From Zygnema cylindricum (lineage: Eukaryota > Streptophyta > Zygnematophyceae > Zygnematales > Zygnemataceae), in the NCBI GenBank assembly GCA_037447655.1, contig JBBHKE010000879.1, forward strand, positions 417,429 through 481,428: 64,000 nt of DNA. The letters run 5' to 3'. The first letter of the stretch is position 1. Each line of letters starts with the position of its first letter. Below the pieces are notes generated by a model, which searched no databases, was not told the origin of the DNA, and saw nothing but the letters and a program-made list of their open reading frames with translations. Made by a program: the position numbers and the translations under genes. This document shows, in pieces, positions 35,361-47,053 of this stretch.

Positions 35361-35977
35361 TGATGATTTTGGAGTACCATCTGAACGATCGGAGGATTCC
35401 CCCGCAGCCACAGTCACATTTGGCCTACTATTGGTCAATACACGCAGAGGGGCTTTAGGGAGTCACGGAAATAATAGAGATAGAAATGATGTAGAGTACA
35501 GAGAGATATATAGCAAGTATACAGAATAGACAAGATAGGATCTCGAAATAGCCGTAGCTTTCAATTAAGGTCTGTTTAGGACAGAATGTTACATGAGATT
35601 TTGATAATAAAGCCAAATCTATTCTTGTCTCACTCTCTATATGTCTGACTTGCTGTTCTAACATTAATGGATGAAGGGATATTTTTGTGTCTCTTCTGAG
35701 TGCCTATTTGTATTAAAATGCCATATGTATGAATAAGACACTCTTTTACTATGGTCTAATGAAATGATATTTACACATGTTTGTCACATGAACCTGAATA
35801 ATTGCAACTGCATGATCTTGTGTCGTACAGCTCTTCGTCGTTAAAATATTGACGTTCATCCGTACAAATTGTACTGTTCAATGATGTGACATCGGTCACA
35901 CAAAATCGGCGATGTGACATCTGTCACATAAAGTCGGCGATACCCGATAATGCCCAAAATTGTCAATAAAATGAACA
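35361..35977 (-). repeat. Copia-3 5' LTR (right)
   Basis: 617 bp, begins TGATGATTTTGGAGTA and ends AAAATGAACA, then ATATA (35978-35982). Confidence 0.82.
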
Positions 35978-35982
35978 ATATA

Positions 35983-36829
35983 TGTGTTTGTTCAACCGTA
36001 GTAATTTCGTGCGATACTTTTTGTTTCGTGCGCACATACTTGATTTCGAATTTTTCGTGCGGTATGTTCGTTTCGTACGTATGCACACGATTTAGAAGTA
36101 TGGACACGGAGTATCGTTTGGAGGAGAATCGTGATTTTCGGGCGACGCTTCAATACAATTTATATATTTAAGTCGCGAACCCATGTAGGGTCGCGCGTGC
36201 ATGTAGTTAGAAAGGGTTTTTACCCTCGGACGGTAGATTTTGTTTGGCATACGACAAACGATGTTGTCCGACTATTTGCCTATTTTTCAATTAGTTTCAT
36301 GCATGTAAAGTAAGCTAGACATAGGCTATTTTCGCTAAGGCATAACGTAGCTCTTACTTAGGCTAATTCTCAAGCTTAAAGAATTTTAGCTTTTGGACAA
36401 GAATTTTCTTTGGACGGCTGAGCTTCTCTCTTGTTCTCTCTCACCGATTGCTCACGTTTCTCTTTTTTATTGCTAGCTAGCTATAGAGGCTAGATAAACA
36501 ATGACTATATTTGTTGTCATTTTGCCCACGCTTTAATCCACACGCTCAAAGCCAAGTCCAAAAAGGTTCAACTTGTTATTTTGGGAAGTGGTAGAGGAAG
36601 TTCGTGGAGAGGCATCCGTGATCCTTTCCCATGTGCAACTAACGGTTTGAGTGTTTTGTTTGTTTTGTTTGTATTTCGGGTGGGAGTGGAAAGTGTATGC
36701 AGATTTTGGGAATTTGTTTTTATTAGTTGAAATTGTTTATTTGTTTTGTCAGTTTTTGAGATAACTCTGTAGTAACACGATACGCACTGAAAGTTTAGTG
36801 GCTACCTCGTGGCTTAGTATTCTTGTCCA
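35983..36829 (+). repeat. TG-B 5' repeat, right part
   Basis: Resumes block Y (GTAGTAATTTCGTGCGATAC at about 35998) and ends GGCTTAGTA. More diverged than the TG-A repeats; the hairpin near 36260 is decayed. Confidence 0.72.
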
Positions 36830-38039
36830 AAAGAACTTTACTAAAAAGTCTATTTTTTATTAAACAAATTATTAAAAATATAAATTATATTATATAAAAA
36901 AATAAATATCACCTTTCATTTTCAATTTTGTTTTTTGGTTTGATCTTTTTATTTTTTTTCCAATTTACCTTTCATTTTCAGTTTTGCTTCTCAGTTTTGT
37001 GTGATAGCAAAAATCTAAAGGAAAAAAAATATATATATAAATATATTATTTTAAAGATAAAATGCATCTTTTAATTTCTAAATTTTTTCCACCTATTTTT
37101 GATTAGGTTTTTTCCTTTTGATCAGACTTTATTATTTTACAAGTTTTCCTCCTATTTTCTCTCGATTTTTGCTTTTTCTTTAAATTTTGCTTTGAAAAAA
37201 AAAAATTTATAAAAATAATTGAATTTATAAAATTTATTTTATAAAATATAAAAAACACATTTTGTTTTGTTTTTTTTTTCTCCTATTTCGCTTGCAATCT
37301 TTGTCTCATATTTTGTTACCACTTTTTTTTTGGGTTGAAGATTGAAGTCTGAATTTGGGTCAGATTTTAGGGTTAACTTGCGAAATTATGGTTAGGCTGC
37401 AGATTTAGGGTTTGGGTCGTTGATTTAGGTTTGTACAAATTTAGGGTTTATTTTTTGGAATTATTAACTTTAGATCAACATATTATTATCACTTGGTCGA
37501 AGATTTGTTATTTTTTAAAGTATAGAATTAGGGTTGGGGAAATCTTCTTTGCTTAATTTTACCGTATTGTGTTTTTCTTTGAAGTTTTTTTCCACATTCT
37601 TTATCTTTTTTACTCTTGTTACAAATTCCTTTGCTAGCTAATTGATGTTTGGTTTTTGGAAGATTTGATATTCTCTTTCATTTTCCCGTTCTAAATTTAA
37701 TTCTTCGCAAAACCTAGCAAAATATATATATATTCAATATATTAGAGTTGTACGAATTATAACATATAATTGCTTTATAGTTGGGTAAATCGTGGCATAA
37801 CATTGATACACATACTTTAGTAGGATATTAATCGTCTTAGTGTTGAGTTGTGGTTTTGGGCAGGGTTATTCGGAGTGTGGTGCGGAATCACGCTTTGGCG
37901 CTCAGCAAAGTCTGGCTCACCTTTGATAATCACCAAATTATTACAGGTGTTCTATAAGTATCACGATGCCTCGTGGGTCAAGAACATTTTTTTGTAATTT
38001 GAACAAACGTATAGGGGTTTGGTGTAGATTGGTTCTATT
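36830..38039 (+). other. TG-B leader
   Basis: AT-rich, collinear with 29394-30590, with TTTAGGG motifs near 37370-37450. No gene. Confidence 0.55.
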
Positions 38040-38985
38040 AAAGCCGGCAGTTTTACCAACACGCATGCGCAAATATCGCGCCTTGACTCCATTATATGCC
38101 AGCATTGCTCAAAATTGCAGTACGACAACAATGTTTTTCACCACCACCGTCACATTATCATCCAGCATGTTATACTTATCTCGCATGAATGAGGACACGA
38201 GACTCTTTCCTGTCACACAAAGCGCAACAAGTGTGACAATTGGTTCAGTGATTGGGTCTTTGAAAGGCAGCATTATCACACCTCGCGTCCTGTCATCTTC
38301 AAGTTGTGCCATACGTGCCCCCTTGATTGAGCATACCACTCTATCATTGTCGGCTTGGTCATACGCGTAACAGCATTTTACTTGACGGGCACCGAGCCGT
38401 GTCATAGTCGTGAAAGTACCGACCACATGCGAGAGTGACAATGAGTACACGAGTGGTATGCATTCCCCAATGACCAGTTCTCTCACTTGCCTGTCAGAAG
38501 TCAAGAGTTCGACTGTCCCTTTGTCAAACGCACGCCTCACCCTCTTTTTCTGAATTGCCTTCAATGCACTAACCAAGTCAGCACTGCCTGCATTCGTCAA
38601 GTTTAACCACGAGCTTGAGTGTTGATTGCTAGGCAGCAAGAGATGTGGGTCACATGTAACCAGGCTGAACGTTTTCTTGTCAGTGAAAAATGAGCTATCC
38701 TGCATTGGACTGGATCCTTCATCAATGACAAGTCGTCTCTTCTTCCTTGCATTCATTGCAGCCTCGTACAACCTCGTCTTGACTTGAAACGAGAAGCTAC
38801 TAACTCGACTCGTGAGCGAGAGGTTACCCATGCTCGTCGAGCGTACCACATCAATGCATGCTTGTACGACCTCGTAAATGTTAGGTCTCTCTTTATCAGA
38901 CCTCCACATGAAGGACTCTACCTTTGCATTGTCATCATCGTCCAACCCAAGAACGCACTTGTATATCCGCCCATCCTACATACCC
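38040..38985 (-). CDS. Unrecognised single-frame insert in the TG-B leader
   Basis: Relative to TG-A (junctions equivalent to 30590 and 30645) TG-B carries about 945 bp of richer GC content, nearly all one minus-strand frame. It enters as DGRIYKCVLGLDDDDNAKVE, runs 278 codons from a TTG at 38945, meets a TGA at 38109-38111 (compatible with CGA) and continues to the other junction. A TAG lies just before the entry point. The product is soluble-looking and mixed in composition (TFTTMTRLGARQVKCCYAYD; LVSSFMRDKYNMLDDN), with no membrane segment or motif I know. No proper start is present, so it is probably an internal piece of a larger gene, captured or inserted antisense to TG-B. Origin unknown. 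Confidence 0.55.
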
Positions 38986-39351
38986 TTGCATGTTATCTGG
39001 CCTTGTGTGGCTTTCAGGTTTTTTTGTAACTATCTAGATTCGATTTTCTTTCATAGATCTTTTCTTTTATAGATCTAGCCGTTGGTGCCACTGTTTAGAC
39101 ATTTTTCCGTCTGTGCCGTTGTAGATCTACACCGGAAATTGCTTGGATTTTTTCTGTTTGTTTTTATAAATTTGGCTTTTCTACCAGCCTTCATTTCACG
39201 ATGTAGTTTCGGATCACACTTTTCACCAGATCACAACCAGCCTTCCTGGAGACTCGTGGTTCACTCGCTAATGGATTGGTCTGTTATTTGACGCACCTCG
39301 ATTAGGTCGTTTTGAAATTTCTAACCATAATCAAAGGTTTTCTCTACGTTT

Positions 39352-41610
39352 ATGCCCACGGTTTAAGATAACTTACGTTATCAATCAAGATCTACCCGCG
39401 GAGGGATAAATTTTCGACAATCGCAGTCAAATCTTTTGAGTTTCTCTCAGTCTGCGGACGAACCAGTTTCAGTTGTGGCCCTTAGATCTTTGTCAGTTCG
39501 GTCAGTATTAACCACAATCTCATCATTATCCTTAGTTTTTTCTAAGTCATACAAAGGTAGAACCGAATTAGGCTTTTCAGAAGAAATCTTTTCACATCTT
39601 CTCACATTTAAAATTTCGATCAGTTCAAATATAGAATCACCGGTACATTTTTTTTTGACGACATGGCTTTTTGTTCACATGGGTGCATAGAGAGGATACA
39701 ATTTGCATTTGAGAGATAAAAGATACCATGTTTTTATCCCATTTCGGTATGTTATATGATACTGAAATGCGTGATTTGGCATTTCGCTATCATGATCGAT
39801 TTTAATCTTCGTGTCCTATTTTCTCTTTTGGGTTGGTACCTCAAAGGTTCGGCTCGTACATTATTTTCCCACGGGTATGATGCTATACTCGCAATGACAA
39901 AATTTATTTATTTTTTTGTTGATACACCAGAGGTCATAGGTCAAGCGGATATTCCATACCAAACCGTTTTTTCGACGTTTTAGATGCCCAGGGTATTGTC
40001 TTTATTCTCGCAGTCCCATAAATTTTTTTCGCTAAGAGGCCGAGGCCGCTCGTGCTGCTGTCCCAACACGATCAAGGATGAGAATTCTGTTGCGGAGTCT
40101 AATATTTGTTATGTTCGATTTTTAGAAGTCGATTATCGGATGCAAAACCCGGATCAGGTGAAAGATCTGATGAATTTCACGCGTAAACCACGTGAAACTG
40201 CCCTTGCTTAACGTCTCGCATGGAGACTTTGCGAAAAGCTTTACCAGACCTAATGTTTGTGCTTGCATGGAGACTTTGCGAAAAGCTTTATCGGACCTAA
40301 TGTTTGATGCGGAAGCTTGTTAAAAAATTTATGGGACGGTTTCCAAATCATCCAAACATTTTATACAAAGTCACCTCACTCACACTTACGGTCTGAAATT
40401 TACATTTGATCAAGCTGTTCAATATTCGATGGAATATGAGATTCAATCATGTTGGTGGGAAGCTCATGATCGTGCGAAAGTTGCTTCTTTACTTTTTCCA
40501 CCAAGCAGCCCATGGCATAAAGGTAGGCCTCCAAAGACACGAGCCATGGGAAACTCGCCAACTAATATCGAAGATCGATTATGTTTTCGATGTGGAAACA
40601 CGGGGCACGAGGCCCACATGTGCCCGGATATGTCGGCCACATACACCCATTTTTAGCAGAAGGGGCATTACGTCCACCATTGCCATGTTAAAGACCCCAA
40701 CTTCTCGTATCACAATTAGATTCAAAACGAAGGAATTCTTGCTCGTTCAGCAAAGCCAGTTACTCCTTCAACAGACTGAGAAAGAGGCGACTTTGCCTAA
40801 GATTTTTCGACGAGAGAAGGAGAAGGCTAAGTTGCAAGTCATGATGGCTTCCCTGATGAAGGAGCAATTTGTTGCTTTCATCGCCGAAATGAAACCCCAG
40901 TACACAAGGAGGGCGAAGACGGTCGTCCACATGTCATCGATGGCCGGCCGAATCCTCCGAAATTCTACCGTCCAACAATGGGCAACTACTTTCGATAAAG
41001 GCATGCCTGATCAAAATCGGGACGGTAAATTCCTGAATTCGCGAATTCCACTTTCATTCGAGAAAGAATCTCTCTCTTCTCTACCAAACACGACTTCCTC
41101 TATTGTGGAGCTAGGCTTCCTCCATTGTGGAGCTACTTGGCCTCACGGCATACAAGTTCGAACTCACTACCACACGCTCACTAACTTCAGCAAGTACCAC
41201 GGAGCCGGTCTTTGGAATCACCAAGGACCATTTCGTGTTTCGGTATCAAACAAAAAACAAAATTGAATTTTATGAAGTTTCCTCACTTGCAGATATTATT
41301 AAATGTAGCGATTATGAATGTTTGGTTGGCCATGAAAAAAATATTTCGGGTTCGTGGCGGTGTAGATATACGTAACCAAATCTTCTCTTACAAACCCAAT
41401 CACTTTCCTGAGCGAAAGATTTGTCTTCCACTCATTTCGACAAGGAAACCATTACCACCATGGCTTATTCAACGATTGCTTTTCCGGCTTATGCTGGTAT
41501 CAACACATTAAATTCAAACACCTCGCTACACATTCTTGGGGTCACCAAGCTAGATTCTCATGGGATGTTGGGTTTCCAATGTGTAGATACCGAGACTATT
41601 TAGGGGCACG
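39352..41610 (+). pseudogene. TG-B gag-protease remnant
   Basis: Collinear with the TG-A gag but more decayed. The start region near 39352, YRMQNPDQVKDLMNFTRKPR near 40135, the first knuckle CFRCGNTGHEAHMC near 40590 and the helical EKEKAKLQVMMASLMKEQF segment near 40820 are readable. The second knuckle is cut by a stop and the protease core is not recognisable. A segment around 40200-40320 is duplicated. Useful mainly for showing where TG-A has indels. Confidence 0.65.
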
Positions 41611-42176
41611 CCAAGAAGTGTGTTATATGTTTTTTGTTAGATTTGTCGCATGATTTGGATTCCTAACAGATGCTCATTTCTAAGGACACTTCCGATTTGC
41701 GTCTTCGCGAGCTCTTGACTGTGTTGATCAGCTCCTCCGCAGGCTATGGAGCAAGGGGGAGAATTAATGGATCTCTCTCTCGGCTGCCCACTCACCTTCC
41801 ACTTTTTTCTTATCATTGTCGTAATTTATATTGTTGTTGTATCTTATTTTGTTATGCATTATATTCCATTTTTCTTTGTGGTTTTCATTCTTCGTTGACG
41901 TTTACACCATTCGGTTAGACTGCAGGTTAGGTTGCATGTTTTTTGGTGTAATTGGACGCATGCACGACAACAATTATTGGGTCTATATCACTCTAGGGGA
42001 GTATTTTCTTCTTCCAGTTTTTTTTCTTGTCGAAGTCGTGCTTATTTTTTTTCATGGTGTATATATTTTTGCTGATCCATGTTTATCCATATTCATTTTC
42101 GTTTGATTATATGTTTGTCTGCATGACTTTGTTGGTTTTAATGCATGTTCGCTCCTACTTGTCTCTCATGCACGAC
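41611..42176 (+). repeat. TG-B 3' end: purine tract and two X-type blocks
   Basis: GGAGCAAGGGGGAGAATTAATGG near 41750 matches the TG-A purine tract. A diverged block ends GCATGCACGACA near 41947 and a second X block follows (ATTATTGGGTC, 41951-42176). Block Y is absent between them. Confidence 0.5.
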
Positions 42177-42400
42177 TATGTGGAAAAAAGAGAAATCCAT
42201 GTATCTCCCAAAAGCATCTATCTAAACGACGTTCAATCGAGGCAAACTTTTTTTCAATCATATTTATACAATTTTCCATTGACTTGGCAAAACTCGCTAT
42301 ATGCTCACTTTGTTGATTTCGTAGTTGTACTAAAAGAGATGGTACAACATCCACTCTTAAGCGTAACACATGAAGTTTCGCTTTGACTTGCGCCAGAATG

Positions 42401-42482
42401 TTAACCTCCGCAAAAGTTGACCTTTAATTTTTTTTTTCGTCTTAACCTCCGCAAAAGTTGACCTTTAATTTTTTTTTTCGTC
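42401..42482. repeat. 41-bp tandem duplication at the last Crypton-B exon edge
   Basis: TTAACCTCCGCAAAAGTTGA plus a T-run occurs twice (42401, 42442). Crypton-A has one copy. It duplicates the acceptor and first bases of the exon. Confidence 0.9.
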
Positions 42483-42729
42483 TACGATTTGTACTATTTT
42501 TGCAAATTTCTTTCACTGATCCCCACATTTTCGAATCAGTCATAAAAAAATGCGTCGCGAAAAATACGTGTAATAGAAACATTTTAGGCAATAGGGCAAG
42601 ATCTTACAATAAAGTATGACGAATGGTACTCGTCATTATCTCCAAAACCTTCTGCGCGCTGATACATCCCGTGTTCCATCACCACCATATATATTTCTCT
42701 GTTGTTAAAAACAAATAAATGAAAAAACA

Positions 42730-43990
42730 TAAGTCAAACATTTCCAACACTATCCTTATCTTTCTTTCGTCTATTTTTTTTATACGTTCTGTGTTTTTCA
42801 ATTTTTTTATTTTTCAGTTTTTCAGTTTTTCTTTTGTTTTTAAGTTTTACAGTTTTTCAATTTTTCTATATTTTTATTTTTTTTGTTTTTCTATTTTTCA
42901 GTTTTTTTGTTTTTCATTTTTATTTTTCCACTGTTTCAATTTTCTTGCTTTTCAGTTTTGTAATTTTTATAATTTTTAGGTTTTCACTAATCTAGTTTTT
43001 CAGTTTTTTAGTTTTTCAATTTTTCTATTTTTTTGTTTTTCTATTTTGCTGTTTTTCAGTTTTTCTCTTTTTCATTTTCATTTTTTCACCATTTACATTT
43101 TCTTGCTTTTCTGTTTTGTAATTTTTATAATTTTTAGGTTTTCACTTATCCAGTTTTTCAGTTTTTTCAGTTTTTCTATTTTTCTCTTTTTCAGTTTTTC
43201 AGTTTTTCATTTTCAATTTTTTACTATTTTAGTTTTTTTGTTTTTGAGTTTTGCAGATTTTTTTATTTTCAGGTTGTAGTTTTGAAATATTTCTAATTTT
43301 TTGAATTTCAGTTTTTTAGTAATCCAGTTTTTCAGTTTTCAGTTTTTCAGTTTTTAAGTTTTCGGTTTTTCAGTTTTCAATTTTTCTATAATTTTTATTT
43401 TTCTGTTTTTCTATTTTTCAGTTTTTCTGTTTTTCATTTTTATTTTTCCACTATTACAATTTTCTTGCTTTTCAGTTTTGCAATTTTTCTAATTTTCTAA
43501 TTTTCAGTTTTTCAGTAATCCAATTTTTCAATTTTTCTGTTTTTCAATTTTTCTGTTTTTCATTTTCATTTTTTCACTATTTCGGTTTTTTTGTTTATGA
43601 GTTTTGCAATTTTCCTAATTTTCAGGTTTCAGTTTTTTAATATTTTTAATTTTCTGAATTTCAATTCTTCAATAATCAAGTTTTTCATTTTTTCAGTTTT
43701 CCTGTTTTTTAGTTTTCAGTGTTACCGTTTTTCAGTTTGACAGTTTTTTACTTTTTCTCTTTTTCTATTTTGTGAATTTTTGTGATTATCAGTTTTTCAG
43801 TTTTCAGTTTTTCTTTTTTTCTATCTTTCAAATTTTATGTTTTTCATTTTTCTGTTTTTCTATTTTTCTATTTTACAGTTTTTCAGTTTCTCTCTTTTGT
43901 TCTTGATTTGTAATTTGTTTTACATTGAAATTCTGCAGTTTTAGTTTGTTTCTAATCTTTTCTATTGTTTCATTTTGTTTTTTTTTTCCA
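42730..43990 (-). repeat. TTTTTCAG/TTTTTCT satellite in a Crypton-B intron
   Basis: About 1.2 kb of irregular 6-12-bp T-rich units on the + strand. The exons on either side match Crypton-A, where this place holds about 170 bp with a GGAAT microsatellite. Open frames here are low-complexity artefacts. Confidence 0.9.
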
Positions 43991-45845
43991 CTTTGTTGTC
44001 TTTACACGTTTTTGATTGTTTCGTTTTTTTTAGGGTTTTATTAAAAAAAGAACCCCATAAAAAAAAATACCTTTTAAGTGCAAAGGGGAACAAAACGGTT
44101 TTGTTTTTCGTCCATTGAACGAATGGGTTGTCCTGTATGACGAAAATAAGAATAATAATAATGGAGAAAATTTCAAAATGCTTCATTTTAAGGAAACACC
44201 TATATACATGTGTTTTAAACAATTTTTTTTTTTTACAAAATCAACCTAATCTGTACACTATTCATTATAATGTGTTTATTTATCACCACTAGCGATCTCT
44301 CTCTCCACAAATATATTTTTCACACTTTCAATTTGTATTTCCCACGTGATTTTGAATTCTCTATCTTTTTGTCATTTTATTTTTACTTTTTACAAAAAAA
44401 AACAAACGTGTTTCACTTCACGTTAAGCATCGTCTGCCGAAGGAAAAGTACGCTCAATGAGGCATCTCGGAACATCGACTCAATCTCAATGTAAAATATA
44501 TGCATTCTTGTCATTTTAAAATCCTGCTTGTACGAGTAACACCTCAAAAGGTATTGACGTCAAATATAACAAGTACATGTGAGCAGTGACCCAACGGCCT
44601 AACCGTGCTATTTGAGATTCGGAATCCCTGTTCTCCCCAAGAAGATTTTTTATATCATTACACAAAAATTGATACCCAAGTATAAAAAAAAGAATTTTAC
44701 AAAAAATGAAGACGTATAGCATTGTTACAAAAAAACCAAATAGTGAATGTTTAGTTTAGTACCCATTGCTCTGTGCAGACCTGGCATCTGCACCTCGCAT
44801 TGCATACGTTATAGATTTGGATACGATATCCAAACATATGAACATAGCTTGTATGAGGCGTAGATGAGTATGATAGTCTAATACATTGTCGTTGTTGGAG
44901 GCTTTTGGAAATAAAATATTAATCATACCTGTCAAAAAATTGTCAACAAATATCATAATAAGGTTAAAATATATAGAAATTGTTTAAATTTTAAAATTGC
45001 AACGGGTTGTGTGAGTTTGTTTCATAAGCAAAAAACACAAATAAATAAGGAAATGGTTGTGAAATATTACCAAGTTTTCTCTCGAGGAAAAATTTAGCCC
45101 ACCGGTGCTTTTTTCAGGTAAAAGAGATATAAAAGTTATTCCGCCAACTAAACAAACCCCCTAATATTTGTTTCATATAACACTGAAGTGTTTTTTACGA
45201 CCATTCTGCATTCAAACCGAAAAGTTTTGTTATCACAATATTACAAAAAAAAAAAAATCAATGTGTCAAAAAAACGACATCAAACTATATATGTCTCTCT
45301 AAAAATGATAAAGGAACAACAAAACAATCAACAATACGATCACAAAAACATAATAAACCCTAAAATTTATCAAAAAGTAGCTATTTCTTTAAAGAAATTA
45401 TGTCACTTACCTTGTTGGTTTCCCCTGTTCATATCGACGAAACCCAACATGTGGCATGGCGTCGGTCCCACACTTTCGATCTCCATCGAAAACAAATCAC
45501 ACAACTTGACTGTTCTAGCACTATTACCTCTACCTACTGCAAAAGTGTCTACAACGTTATTGCACGAGCAAGCATATTCTCATGCAAGTTTTGTAATGTA
45601 GTGGAGGCTTCAAACCAATAGATGCTCATATTTTGGAGTTGTTTTACTATTATAACTGTCACTAACTGCCCCGCATTGTCGATCTAGGCATTGTTTTTTA
45701 CATCTCATACCCGTTTCTTGAACAATACGTTTTAGAATCGATTTTGTTCGTGGACCTTTGCTTATGTCTTTTAGCGTTATCCCCAAAATCGTACTTTGTG
45801 TTTTTTGGAAAAACACTAATGCTTTCATAAGCGCAGATAGCAAAC

Positions 45846-46738
45846 CTATTGGCAGAAACAAAAAAAACAAAACAACAAATGTTGTTGTTTAGATTTCAAA
45901 CATAAAAAAAAAAACCCTAAAATATAAAAAGATGTAATAAAATTTTTGCAAACAAAATAAATCAAAACACAAATAAATAAATATATACAAAAACGTAATA
46001 ACCAAATCCATGCTCAACATCAATAGAAAATTCTTATTATGTTTTATTACTTTTTACTCTTTATCTTTTTATCCTTCTCTTGATTCCTATCAGATATATC
46101 TTTCTCTTTCACTCTGTATTTCTAAACTTTTTTGTTTTTCACATAAGTAATTTGTATGTCTTTATAAAAACCATATGGCTTACACACCTGGTTTTGATGC
46201 GCCACAATAAAAGCGCCTGCTAACGCTTGTTAAATTACAATTGTGTCCAACCATGGTTAATCCAATGTTGGGCCATGGCTTCCGATTTTTCTCCCCTCTA
46301 TTTTTTCTATATATCCAAGAAAAACCGCAAGCCTCATTTTCTCGTCTTGATCGGCCCATCATTTCTGGATACAATAATACTTGTTAAATACAACAAAAAA
46401 CACCCAAAATTTGGCAATTTTACTCAAAATACTTATAAAACAACAACGACGTTTTAAGAATAGTGTTATATATAACACTTATTGTTTGTTGAAAATGATA
46501 TAAAAATTAAAAGTTGTTAATACTTTGTATGCAGGTACTTGGTACGCAAGTCAAAATTAGAACTTAAGTTTGTCGGTGCAAAAAATCTGAAGGATATTCA
46601 ATATCGGACAGTAGCTTGCGTGGCGCCAGTCAATATAAAACACGTGGCTTACAAACTCTACGTGATGGAACATCGACTCAATCGACCCGATATGTAGAGT
46701 TTGTCGTACAATTACAGAAACGTATGATGTAACTTCAC
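45846..46738. other. Probable 5' part of Crypton-B, exons not resolved
   Basis: AT-rich with short frames. The region 46500-46738 resembles the right end of TIR element alpha (shared CGTACAATTACA and a CTTCACCCTTAG end). No gene supported. Confidence 0.3.
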
Positions 46739-47053
46739 CCTTAGACGCAAATTGAATCGAAGCCTCTTTAAACTAAAGTACTATAAGTCTTGTACGAAAA
46801 TATTAGAACGCATGAAACGAAATAAACTTTGTACACTATAATAAAAGTATAAAACGAACCGGCGTAAAAATATCAATTGAAATTAAATGAGAAAAATGTG
46901 CGTCGTCATGCGCGACGAAATCGAGCCACACTGTATATGAATCAACATTCTTACATTGACAGCAAAATTTCGTTTCGTGCGTTTTAATATTTCCGTACAA
47001 GACTTATAGTACTTTAGTTTAAAGAGGATTCGTTTCAATTTGTGTCTAAGTTC
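46739..47053. mobile_element. Foldback (hairpin) element
   Basis: About 83-bp arms (46741-46823 and 46969-47051) are inverted copies with only a handful of mismatches, for example TTTAAACTAAAGTACTATAA against TTATAGTACTTTAGTTTAAA. The loop is about 145 bp. No coding capacity. Confidence 0.85.

Larger units (their letters stand above)
23275..35977 (-). mobile_element. Copia-3, non-autonomous copia-type element with unrecognised reading frames
   Basis: Paired LTRs of 617 bp each (23275-23891, 35361-35977; TG...CA) are flanked by ATATA on both sides. The 15-base priming site shared with Copia-1/2 lies against the right LTR (35346-35360), fixing transcription on the minus strand. A purine run lies next to the left LTR. 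The LTRs look about 90% alike, older than Copia-2. The interior excluding TG-A is about 4.3 kb and holds no recognisable protease, integrase or reverse transcriptase. It has instead several hydrophilic minus-strand frames (25245-28118). Confidence 0.8.
23093..42176 (+). mobile_element. TG-B, non-autonomous gag-protease LTR-type element, interrupted
   Basis: The 5' repeat starts TGTCATGCCGC at 23093, is split by Copia-3 at 23274 and resumes at 35983 in perfect register with the related repeat at about 34130. It continues through a long AT-rich leader, a broken gag-protease and a purine tract near 41755. Its 3' repeat is reduced to a short block. A 945-bp insert lies at 38040. No polymerase or integrase is present. 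It is the oldest member of this nest because Copia-3 and TG-A lie within it. Confidence 0.7.
42177..45845 (-). pseudogene. Crypton-B, Ndc10/GCR1-type tyrosine recombinase with introns
   Basis: Exons read leftward. 45845-45411 runs from TTTCTGCCAATAG| to CAACAAG|GTAAGT and carries SARTVKLCDLFSMEIESVGP. About 44930-44760 has DYHTHLRLIQA...ITYAMRGADARSAQSNG. About 44620-44430 has ESQIARLGRWVTAHMYLLYL, then an AGF...FP segment. Then come 42698-42608 (MEHGMYQRAEGFGDNDEYHS|GTAAGA) and 42421-42177, a coiled-coil-like end (KSMENCINMIEKKFASIERR). The order KLxDLF–VGPxxC–YxTH–THAxRGxxAR–QIxRxGRW–YLxxxP matches Crypton/CBF3-Ndc10-like recombinases. The catalytic His position is Tyr (TYAMRGA). Several TGA/TAA stops interrupt. 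Inactive. Confidence 0.75.

Noticed and set aside
42719-43279. Phe/Ser-rich open frames
   Set aside because: Translation of the T-rich satellite; low complexity only.
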